A DNA stretch of 64,000 nucleotides from Candidatus Binatia bacterium. Lineage in GTDB: Bacteria > Desulfobacterota > Binatia > UBA12015. The stretch is taken from positions 496,001-560,000 of the forward strand of contig JAQWRY010000086.1 of assembly GCA_029243485.1 (NCBI GenBank), read 5' to 3'. A model generated the notes under the pieces. It was not told where the DNA came from. It searched no databases and saw only the letters and a list, made by a program, of their open reading frames with translations. The first letter of the stretch is position 1. Each line of letters starts with the position of its first letter. The position numbers were made by a program, and so were the translations under genes. This document shows, piece after piece, positions 57,415 through 64,000 of the stretch.

Positions 57415-58446
57415 ATGCAGGTGTTCACGACCGCCCCGCTCGAAGATCCCCGCGATGCCCGTAAGATCTTTCCCCACCTGGAGGAGGTCGGGTATGACGG
57501 CGGGTTCTCGTTCGAAGCAAAGCATGACCCCTTCCTGCCGCTCGTGTCGGCGTCCGAACACACGAAGAAGCTTCGCCTCGGTACGGCGATCGCGATCGCG
57601 TTCGCTCGGAATCCGATGAACATCGCGAATCTCGGGTACGACCTGCAGGTGATCTCCGGGGGCCGCTTTCTGCTTGGGCTCGGCTCGCAGGTTCGCCCGC
57701 ACATCGAGAAGCGCTTCAGTTCGGTGTGGTCGAAGCCGGCGCGACGAATGCGTGAACTCATTCTCGCGGTTCGCGCGATCTGGGATGCGTGGGAAGGCAA
57801 GGCCGAACTCGACTTCCGCGGTGAGTTCTACCGCCACACCCTAATGATCCCGGCGTTCAATCCGGGGCCGAACCCGTTCGGTCCGCCGAAGATCTTCGCC
57901 GCGGGCTTTCGGCCGAAGATGCTGGAGGTCGCGGGTGAGGCGGCGGACGGCTTCATCGCGCATCCCTTCAACTCGCGGAAGTCGTTGCTGGAGAATCAGC
58001 TTCCCGCCGTCACGCGAGGGCTCGAAGCCGGTGGGCGGGAACGCTCCGACCTCGAGGTCATCTGCGCGACCCTCGTCGTCACGGCCGACGACGAAGAGTC
58101 GCTGACGCGCTCGAAGGCCGCAGCGAGAAAGCAACTGGCGTTCTACGGGTCGACGCCCGCCTACGCGAGCACGCTCGAGTGTCACGGTTGGGGAGACCTG
58201 CACCAGGAACTGAACCGTCTCTCGAAGATCGGCAAATGGGACGACATGACGGACCTCATCGACGACGAGGTCCTGAACGCGATCGCGGTCGTCGGCCCCC
58301 GCAACGAGATCGCCGCGGCTCTCCAGAAGCGTCTCGCCGGCATCGCCGACGGCGTGAGCCTCACACACAATCGAATGCCGGATCCGGAGCAATGGGCGGA
58401 TGTCGTCCGGGATCTGAAGGCGCCTAGGGGGCCTCGGAGCGCATAG
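57415..58446 (+). CDS. LLM-class F420-dependent oxidoreductase
   Basis: This 343-residue luciferase-like TIM-barrel oxidoreductase begins MQVFTTAPLEDPRDARKIF and has LRLGTAIAIAFARNPMNIAN, LLGLGSQVRPHIEKRF and AAGFRPKMLEVAGEAADGF. The pattern fits TIGR03617-like F420-dependent enzymes of actinobacteria and some environmental proteobacteria. It would use reduced F420 or FMN to reduce or oxidise an unknown substrate. F420 synthesis genes are not in the window. The start at 57415 is the Met at the beginning of the barrel. The next gene, also a flavin enzyme, follows after about 80 bases. Confidence 0.87.
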   Translation: MQVFTTAPLEDPRDARKIFPHLEEVGYDGGFSFEAKHDPFLPLVSASEHTKKLRLGTAIAIAFARNPMNIANLGYDLQVISGGRFLLGLGSQVRPHIEKRFSSVWSKPARRMRELILAVRAIWDAWEGKAELDFRGEFYRHTLMIPAFNPGPNPFGPPKIFAAGFRPKMLEVAGEAADGFIAHPFNSRKSLLENQLPAVTRGLEAGGRERSDLEVICATLVVTADDEESLTRSKAAARKQLAFYGSTPAYASTLECHGWGDLHQELNRLSKIGKWDDMTDLIDDEVLNAIAVVGPRNEIAAALQKRLAGIADGVSLTHNRMPDPEQWADVVRDLKAPRGPRSA

Positions 58447-58529
58447 GGTGGGCGACCTGGAGGTGCAAGTTCGAGCGGGATGGCGCGGCCGGTGGGTCTT
58501 GCTAGAAATTGTGGTCAGGAGGCTTCACC

Positions 58530-59651
58530 ATGCAGACCGACCTTTGTAAGAAACTCGGAATTGATCTTCCTATTTTCGCCTTTACGCACTGTCGCGATGT
58601 CGTCGTCGCCGTCAGCAAGGCGGGAGGGTTCGGTGTTCTCGGGGCCGTAGGATTCACCGCGGAGCAGCTCGAGGTCGAGCTCAAGTGGATCGATGAGCAC
58701 ATCGGTGACCGTCCCTACGGCGTCGATATCGTGATCCCGGGCAAGTACGAGGGCATGGGTGAGCTCGACCCGGAGAAGCTCGAAGAGCAGCTTCGTGGAC
58801 TGATCCCGGAACAGCACCGGCAGTTCGCCGCCAAGCTCCTCTCGGACGCCGGTGTGCCTGAGATGCCCCCCGAGGAGAAGCACCACGAGCTCCTCGGTTG
58901 GACCGCCGCCACCGCCGCGCCGCAGGTCGACTGCGCTCTCAAGCACGATCGCGTGAAGCTCATTGCGAATGCGCTCGGAACGCCTCCCGAGGATGTCATC
59001 AAGCAGGTGCACGACGCTGGTCGGCTGGTGGCCGCTCTCTGCGGCAGCCCCCGCCAGGCGCTCAAGCACAAGGATGCGGATATCGACATCGTGATCGCCC
59101 AGGGCACCGAGGGCGGCGGTCATACCGGTGAAGTGGGCAGCCTCGTGCTCTGGCCGCAGGTCATAGACGCCGTAGCGCCGACGCCGGTATTGGCCGCTGG
59201 AGGGATTGGGTCGGGCCGGCAGATCGCAGCGGCACTCGCGGTCGGTGCGGCGGGCGTGTGGACAGGCTCCCTGTGGCTCGCCGTCGAGGAAGCGGAAGCG
59301 CTTCCGGCGCAGCGCCAATCTTACTTCGACGCGAGCAGCCGCGACACGGTTCGCTCGCGTTCGTTTACCGGCAAGCCCTGCCGCATGCTCAAGAACGAGT
59401 GGACCGAGGCGTGGGAGTCGGGCGAAACCCCTGACCCGCTCGGAATGCCTCTACAGGGCATGGTGACGATGGACGCCGTGCAGCGCACGCATCGCTACGC
59501 CGAGGCGGCGCAGCCGGTCGCGTTCAATCCGGTAGGGCAGGTAGTGGGAATGATTGAGCGGGAAGAGTCGGTCCGACAGGTGATGCAGCGACTGTCAGAG
59601 GAGTACTTGAACGCACTCGAACGTCTGGAGAGTCTGCAGCCGGAGACCTGA
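58530..59651 (+). CDS. Nitronate monooxygenase (2-nitropropane dioxygenase) family protein
   Basis: This 373-residue FMN enzyme begins MQTDLCKKLGIDLPIFAFTHCRD and has the FMN-phosphate motifs AQGTEGGGHTGEVGSLVLWP near residue 195 and VLAAGGIGSGRQIAAALAVGAAGVWTG near residue 225. The catalytic His of nitronate monooxygenases is the one in the GGHTG segment. It oxidises nitronates or acts on a related alpha-carbon acid. A CAGGAGG ribosome-binding site lies 7-8 bases before the ATG at 58530. It follows the LLM gene in the same orientation and may share its transcript. Confidence 0.88.
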   Translation: MQTDLCKKLGIDLPIFAFTHCRDVVVAVSKAGGFGVLGAVGFTAEQLEVELKWIDEHIGDRPYGVDIVIPGKYEGMGELDPEKLEEQLRGLIPEQHRQFAAKLLSDAGVPEMPPEEKHHELLGWTAATAAPQVDCALKHDRVKLIANALGTPPEDVIKQVHDAGRLVAALCGSPRQALKHKDADIDIVIAQGTEGGGHTGEVGSLVLWPQVIDAVAPTPVLAAGGIGSGRQIAAALAVGAAGVWTGSLWLAVEEAEALPAQRQSYFDASSRDTVRSRSFTGKPCRMLKNEWTEAWESGETPDPLGMPLQGMVTMDAVQRTHRYAEAAQPVAFNPVGQVVGMIEREESVRQVMQRLSEEYLNALERLESLQPET

Positions 59652-60016
59652 CAGGCTCCGGGTGCCGGACGATCCACCGAGCGACCTCTTCGAGGTTCTC
59701 GTAGGCGGCGGGGCCTCGCTTTTCCAGATTCTCGACGATGTCGCGTGCGAGTTCGTGTCTGTAATTCCTACACTGCCCTGAACCGCCGCCCGGCGGGCCC
59801 GGGAGCTTCTGCTGATCTCGGCCGAGTTGCGGGGGCCTCCTCACCGTTCTGCAACTCTCAGGCAGCGGTCTTTTGAGAGCGGGATCGTAGTCGGTTTCGG
59901 CAGGGGCATCGCCCTCAGGAATCGTCTGGGAGATCGAATCTGGAGGAGGGAACGGCGGGGCCCCTCCGGGGTCGTCGCTTGACAAGACGGCGGCCCTCCC
60001 CGACAGGTCGAAGATC
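59652..60016 (-). other. Gap of about 365 bp with a possible decayed minus-strand gene
   Basis: No reliable gene is present. On the minus strand one frame contains YRHELARDIVENLEKRGPAA and continues ENLEEVARWIVRHPEPVRS, which looks like a real helical protein segment. However, the frame has no good start and would run antisense into the nitronate monooxygenase gene. It may be a remnant or a short gene with a different end. A short GC-rich inverted sequence lies around 59785-59800. No RNA gene is evident. Confidence 0.3.
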
Positions 60017-60559
60017 ATGAGAGATACTGCTCGTCGTCTCCGCCCTCTGTCGTCCCTTTGCGCGGTGCTTCTTCTGGCCCAAGTCGGTTGTACGCCGGCG
60101 GTCACGGGGATCGTTTATGGGGTGTCGGACAAGGGTCCGAACGAGGCCCAGAAGGTCCTTCTGAACGAAGAACTCGCGCCGTATCGACAACGTGGCGAGA
60201 GCGCGATCACCGGGCGTATCTTCTTGGAGACGCCCAACGGCGAGGTCCCCGGCGCGAGTCGGCCGGTGCACCTCACTCCGGCCACGTCGTATGCGAAGCA
60301 GCTCGCTCAGACCGAGGTCATCGAGAAGAACGAGATGATCGATCGGAAGGCCGAGGGGGTCTGGTGGACGACGAAGGCCGGTCGTGACGGGCGCTTCGTT
60401 TTCTCGTGGCTGCCCGCCGGTGACTACCTCGTCCTCGCGGAAATCGCGTGGTCCCCTGAGGGCGGAACCTCGGCGCAGGAAGACGTCGCATACGCCCTGG
60501 TTCGGGTCGGCGAGCGCGAACACGTCGAAGTGATCGTCAAGCGCACCGTGACCGACTGA
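60017..60559 (+). CDS. Exported lipoprotein with a carboxypeptidase-regulatory-like fold
   Basis: This 180-residue protein has a lipoprotein signal peptide with lipobox LAQVGC at about residues 20-25. The mature domain is beta-rich: GESAITGRIFLETPNGEVPG, LPAGDYLVLAEIAW and a late VRVGEREHVEVIVKRTV. The GRIFLE to GDYLV pattern is that of carboxypeptidase-regulatory-like or transthyretin-type beta-sandwich domains, used for protein or sugar binding at the outer membrane. No enzymatic residues are seen. The gene stands alone between a degraded stretch and the Cys-rich gene. Confidence 0.7.
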   Translation: MRDTARRLRPLSSLCAVLLLAQVGCTPAVTGIVYGVSDKGPNEAQKVLLNEELAPYRQRGESAITGRIFLETPNGEVPGASRPVHLTPATSYAKQLAQTEVIEKNEMIDRKAEGVWWTTKAGRDGRFVFSWLPAGDYLVLAEIAWSPEGGTSAQEDVAYALVRVGEREHVEVIVKRTVTD

Positions 60560-60799
60560 CGCTGTTCGTCGCGCGTCGCTCAGACTTCTGTCTTCGGTGG
60601 CGGCCGATAGGGCCGGCTGCGCGTTCGGTATGGCGTCTCGCAAAGTGCTCGGCGCGGACGCTGCGTCTTTCGGCGAAAAATTTACCGGAGGCGACGAAAA
60701 GGCCGCCCCAATTGCGTTGTTTCACCCGAAATTGACCGACACTTCTCAAGAGATCGCCGGAAACGGGTTCCGGCCTTTGGTTCTGAGTGAGGGTGGGAA

Positions 60800-61435
60800 A
60801 TGCGGTCGTTTCGGTTTGGTTTGTCGTCGCTGGCGTTCGTGAGTGTCCTCTTTGCGTTATCTCTCGTCTCGGTTCCTACGCGAGCGATGGCGGACCATGA
60901 TGAGTGTCGCGCCACGTGCAAGGAGGCGATCCACACGTGCGTTGGGGCGGGGAAGGCCGCGTTCCGGAGTTGTAAGGAGTCCTGCACGGGCGCCGAGGAC
61001 CGCCGTGAGTGCAAGCGCGACTGCCGGCCCGAGATGCGGGCGGCCAAGGACATCTGTCGCGGTGCGCGCGAGGACTGTCGCGAGGCCTGTGAGGTCGAGC
61101 CTCCGCCACCTGCGGAATGCGACCACTGCCGCGGAGAGTTGCGCGAATGTCTCCATGAAGTCGGTAGCAATGGCCGAATCTGTTCGGCGGATTGCATTGG
61201 CTCGCGTCTGCAGGCCGTCCGCGAGTGTCGCCGCGGCCCGAACCCGCTCGCCTGTATCCTCGACGTCACGCGCGGCGCGGCGAGCTGCCTGCGCGGCTGC
61301 TCTCAGGCAATGCACGGCGGTGCGCGGGCCTGCGACGCCGGCCACGCCGATTGTCGCGAGACCTGTGAGCCGGGCAGCCCCTACGGGTCGGCTGGCCAGG
61401 CGTTCCTGATTCCTTCACCGAATCTGCTCCAGTAG
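60800..61435 (+). CDS. Cys-rich exported helical repeat protein
   Basis: This 211-residue protein has a signal peptide (residues 1-31, ending PTRAMADH) and then Cys-rich helical units: ECRATCKEAIHTCVGAGK, SCKESCTGAEDRRECKRDC and further CxxxC pairs around ICRGAREDCREACE. A second set near the C terminus reads CLRGCSQAMHGGARACDAG. The pattern, a C-x3-C unit followed by another Cys 6-10 residues on, is the same as in the protein at 44237-44929. It probably forms a disulphide-stapled rod outside the cytoplasm. The function is unknown. It is preceded by a 240-base gap with no gene and followed by a terminator-like hairpin. Confidence 0.72.
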   Translation: MRSFRFGLSSLAFVSVLFALSLVSVPTRAMADHDECRATCKEAIHTCVGAGKAAFRSCKESCTGAEDRRECKRDCRPEMRAAKDICRGAREDCREACEVEPPPPAECDHCRGELRECLHEVGSNGRICSADCIGSRLQAVRECRRGPNPLACILDVTRGAASCLRGCSQAMHGGARACDAGHADCRETCEPGSPYGSAGQAFLIPSPNLLQ

Positions 61436-61532
61436 CGGCCGTGATTCGGACGGCGGCTCTCCTCTTTCGGGGGGGCCGTCGTCCGCGAGTCTTCCTTGCC
61501 AGGACAGGGTTCCACCGATACGCCGCTAGGCA

Positions 61533-61553
61533 GGCCCGTCGGAGGGACGGGCC
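61533..61553 (+). terminator. Hairpin between the Cys-rich gene and the peroxiredoxin gene
   Basis: GGCCCGTC and GACGGGCC form a perfect eight-bp stem with a five-base loop, followed by TTC. It is 98 bases after the Cys-rich gene stop and 23 bases before the peroxiredoxin start, so it may be a terminator or a leader hairpin. Confidence 0.45.
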
Positions 61554-61575
61554 TTCAATTGAGAGGACCCAAGTC

Positions 61576-62208
61576 ATGGCAATTCGTCTGGGCGATACCG
61601 CACCGGATTTCACAGCGGAAACGACCGAAGGACCGATCAACTTTCACGATTGGGTCGGTGACGACTGGTGCGTGCTCTTCTCGCACCCGAAGGACTTCAC
61701 CCCCGTCTGCACCACCGAGCTCGGCTACATGGCGAAGATCAAGCCGGAGTTCGAGAAGCGAGGTGTCAAGATTCTGGGCCTCAGCGTCGATTCGGCCGAT
61801 TCGCACAAGGAATGGTCGAAGGACATCGAGGAGACCCAGGGGCACGCTCCAAATTACCCGCTCATCGCCGACCCCGAGCGGAAGGTCGCGGACCTCTACG
61901 ACATGATTCACCCGAACGCGCTCAACACGCTGACGGTGCGCTCGGTGTTCGTGATCGGTCCAGACAAGACGGTGAAGCTCATGCTCACCTACCCGGCTAG
62001 CACCGGTAGGAACTTCGACGAGCTTCTTCGTACGATCGACTCGCTGCAGCTCACATCGAAGCACCAAGTCGCGACGCCGGTGAACTGGAAGCACGGCGAA
62101 GACGTGATCATCGTTCCGGCGTTGTCGGACGAGGACGCGAAGAAGAAGTTCCCGGGTGGTTGGGACACCCAGAAGCCGTATCTCCGGGTCGTCAAGCAAC
62201 CCGGCTGA
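61576..62208 (+). CDS. 1-Cys peroxiredoxin (Prx6 type)
   Basis: This 210-residue thiol peroxidase has the peroxidatic Cys45 in HPKDFTPVCTTELGYM. The C-terminal Prx6 domain has LLRTIDSLQLTSKHQVATPVNWK. No second resolving Cys is in the usual place, so it is the 1-Cys form that needs an outside reductant. It would reduce hydrogen peroxide and lipid peroxides in the cytoplasm. The start at 61576 follows a hairpin at 61533; a possible in-frame upstream start would add 45 residues and is unlikely. A good terminator hairpin follows the stop. Confidence 0.9.
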   Translation: MAIRLGDTAPDFTAETTEGPINFHDWVGDDWCVLFSHPKDFTPVCTTELGYMAKIKPEFEKRGVKILGLSVDSADSHKEWSKDIEETQGHAPNYPLIADPERKVADLYDMIHPNALNTLTVRSVFVIGPDKTVKLMLTYPASTGRNFDELLRTIDSLQLTSKHQVATPVNWKHGEDVIIVPALSDEDAKKKFPGGWDTQKPYLRVVKQPG

Positions 62209-62222
62209 ACCACTTCCATCTA

Positions 62223-62264
62223 GACGAGCGCGCCCTCTGACTTCACAAGAGCGGCGCGCTCGTC
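62223..62264 (+). terminator. Terminator hairpin after the peroxiredoxin gene
   Basis: GACGAGCGCGCC and GGCGCGCTCGTC form a perfect 12-bp stem with an 18-base loop, 14 bases after the stop, followed by GTTTCG. It separates the peroxiredoxin gene from the peptidase gene. Confidence 0.75.
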
Positions 62265-62292
62265 GTTTCGGCTCATTGCCAACGGGGTACTC

Positions 62293-64000
62293 GTGGACGC
62301 TGATCAGGGCTCGCCCGCCAATCCGCTTCTTTTCACCGGGGGGCTACCGCCCTTCGAATCCATCCAATCCGAGCACGTGGTTCCGGCCATGGCTGCGCTC
62401 CTGGCCGAGCTGAACGACGAGCTCGAGCGCGTAGAGCGCAGTGCGACTACGACGTGGGAGAGCACGGTCGAGCCGATCCAGGAGATCGGCGAACGCCTGA
62501 GTCGGGCGTGGGGAGTCGTCGGGCATCTGATGGGTGTTCGCAACAGCGACGAGCTCCGGGCCGCGCACGAGCAGGTCCAGCCCGACGTCGTTTCGTTCTC
62601 GCTGCGCATGGGCCAGAGCCGTCCGATCTACGAGGGACTACTCGGCCTCCGCGAGGGGCCCGGCTTCGATGCACTCGACGCGACTCGGAAGCGGATTGTA
62701 GAGTCCATGCTGCGCGACGCGCGGCACTCCGGCGTCGGTCTCGAGGACGACGAGCGCGACGTGTTCAATGAGATCCAGCGCGCGATGGCGGAGGCGGCGA
62801 CGCAGTTCTCGAACAATGTCCTCGACGCGACCAAGGCGTTCTCGCTGACCCTGCGTGCGCCAGAGGAAGTCGACGGGCTTCCGCCGAGTCTTCTGCAGCT
62901 TGCCGCGCAAGCAGCCGTTGAAGCCGGGGAAGAGGGCGCGACGCCGGAGGCGGGTCCCTGGCGGATCACGCTCGACTTCCCGAGTTTCGGTCCGTTTGTC
63001 CAGCACAGCCGGCGGCGGGATCTGCGCCAGCAGGTCTACCGCGCGAGCGTTACCCGGGCGAGTGGTGAGGCGACCGACAACACGCCGCTCATCCGGAAGA
63101 TCCTGGAGCTGCGCCACGACGAGGCCGTCTTGTTGGGATTCGAGGACTTCGCGGCGCTGAGTCTCGACAGCAAGATGGCTCCTGACGTTGCGGCGGTGGA
63201 GGGGATGCTCGAGGAGCTCCGCTCCGCTTCGTTCGCCGCGGCCGAGAGTGACCTCGCGGACCTCGCGGCTCTCGCGCGGGAACAGGGTGCGCCCGAAGCG
63301 GACACGCTCGCCCCGTGGGACGTTCCCTTCTGGGCGGAGCGTCTTCGAGAGCAGCGCTATTCCTACACCGACGAGGAGTTGCGACCGTACTTCCCGCTTC
63401 CCAAGGTTCTGGACGGGCTGTTCGCGCTCGCCGAGCGCCTCTTCGGTGTGACGATCGAGGCGGCCGACGGGGACGCGCCGGTTTGGCACTCGGACGTGCG
63501 GTTCTTCCGCGTGCACGAGGGAGGGAAGCCGATCGCGGCGTTCTATCTCGACCCGTTCAGTCGGCCGGCCGAGAAGCGCGGCGGTGCCTGGATGGACGAG
63601 TGCATCGGTCGCGCGCCGGGGCGGGCTCCCGTCGCGTATCTCGTGTGCAACCAGGCGCCGGCGGTCGGCGCGAAGGCGTCTCAGATGACCTTCCGCGAAG
63701 TCGAGACGCTGTTCCACGAATTCGGTCACGGCCTCCAGCACATGCTCACGACGATCGACCAGCCGATGGCGTCGGGCATCCGAAACGTCGAGTGGGATGC
63801 GGTCGAGTTGCCGAGTCAGTTCATGGAGAACTGGTGCTACCACCGAGAGACGCTGCTCGGACTCACGGCGCACGTCGATTCAGGTGCGCAGCTTCCCGAG
63901 GAGCTCTTTTCGAAGATCCTCGCGTCCCGTACATTTCGTTCGGGCTCCGATACGCTTCGGCAGTTGTACTTCAGTTTCGTCGACATGGCGTTGCACCACG
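62293..64000 (+). CDS. M3-family oligopeptidase A-like metallopeptidase (partial, right edge)
   Basis: About 569 residues are present from a GTG at 62293 to the window edge. The N-terminal region reads NPLLFTGGLPPFESIQSEHVVPAM, as in oligopeptidase A/PrlC. The central LRQQVYRASVTRASGEATDN resembles the conserved helical block. The zinc site HEFGH is in TLFHEFGHGLQHMLTTID near residue 477, followed by EWDAVELPSQFMENWCYH, which carries the third zinc ligand Glu. The enzyme cleaves short peptides, often signal-peptide remnants, in the cytoplasm. The GTG start is supported by the family N terminus; about 110-120 residues remain outside the window. Confidence 0.9.
   Translation, partial: MDADQGSPANPLLFTGGLPPFESIQSEHVVPAMAALLAELNDELERVERSATTTWESTVEPIQEIGERLSRAWGVVGHLMGVRNSDELRAAHEQVQPDVVSFSLRMGQSRPIYEGLLGLREGPGFDALDATRKRIVESMLRDARHSGVGLEDDERDVFNEIQRAMAEAATQFSNNVLDATKAFSLTLRAPEEVDGLPPSLLQLAAQAAVEAGEEGATPEAGPWRITLDFPSFGPFVQHSRRRDLRQQVYRASVTRASGEATDNTPLIRKILELRHDEAVLLGFEDFAALSLDSKMAPDVAAVEGMLEELRSASFAAAESDLADLAALAREQGAPEADTLAPWDVPFWAERLREQRYSYTDEELRPYFPLPKVLDGLFALAERLFGVTIEAADGDAPVWHSDVRFFRVHEGGKPIAAFYLDPFSRPAEKRGGAWMDECIGRAPGRAPVAYLVCNQAPAVGAKASQMTFREVETLFHEFGHGLQHMLTTIDQPMASGIRNVEWDAVELPSQFMENWCYHRETLLGLTAHVDSGAQLPEELFSKILASRTFRSGSDTLRQLYFSFVDMALHH

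Overview
The window is about 64 kb of high-GC, densely packed bacterial chromosome. The gene content fits an environmental, Gram-negative, deltaproteobacteria-like lineage such as Myxococcota, Desulfobacterota or Binatota. The clues are paired acyl-CoA dehydrogenases, F420-type luciferase-like oxidoreductases, Cys-rich exported proteins of a family found in such genomes, a Ccm cytochrome c system, a TonB receptor, an IF-3 with a long Ala/Lys/Pro tail, and use of selenocysteine. No rRNA, tRNA, CRISPR array, phage or recognisable transposase was seen.

Regions. 1-1735: edge of a 2OG-Fe(II) oxygenase gene, a small membrane protein and a D-2-hydroxyacid dehydrogenase. 2267-9911: a complete seven-gene ebo metabolite-traffic operon in the order eboA, eboB, insert, eboD, eboE, eboF, eboC. 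The inserted gene fuses a TMEM220-like membrane domain to an NHL/ScyD-like beta-propeller. ebo genes in cyanobacteria move scytonemin precursors to the periplasm, where NHL proteins ScyD-F sit, so this insertion is the most attractive system here. 9966-13590: degraded genes around an alpha/beta hydrolase and a TauD-type dioxygenase. 13587-20436: a translationally coupled catabolic operon (PaaK-like ligase, amidohydrolase, FAD hydroxylase, molybdopterin oxidoreductase) in which two members have decayed. 20433-31652: assorted metabolism and transport (NCS2 permease, DyP peroxidase, DUF3311/SSS symporter pair, Nth, asparagine synthetase plus a flippase-like membrane protein). 31649-33948: an OpuC-type glycine betaine/proline importer with permease and binding protein fused. 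34817-37804: a TetR/acyl-CoA dehydrogenase operon with a clear palindromic operator. 38654-43371: aldolase, TonB receptor and lipase-maturation-factor genes. 44237-46120: three Cys-bearing exported proteins, one with a somatomedin-B-like knot. 46567-48915: ccmABCD, divergent from a D,D-carboxypeptidase and an ADP-ribosylglycohydrolase. 51509-52234: infC. 52361-55178: a decaying epimerase/PhyH/radical-SAM cluster cut short by a 116-bp near-perfect hairpin element, next to a UGA-encoded ArsC-like selenoprotein. 55244-64000: metallophosphoesterase, DUF4396 protein, LLM oxidoreductase, nitronate monooxygenase, lipoprotein, Cys-rich protein, 1-Cys peroxiredoxin and the start of an M3 oligopeptidase.

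Two themes recur. Tight ATGA or GTGA start/stop overlaps mark real operons and help recover original frames in decayed genes. There is also an unusual number of broken genes, at least eight, either true genome decay or uncorrected assembly errors. All assignments are by reading motifs, without database searches.
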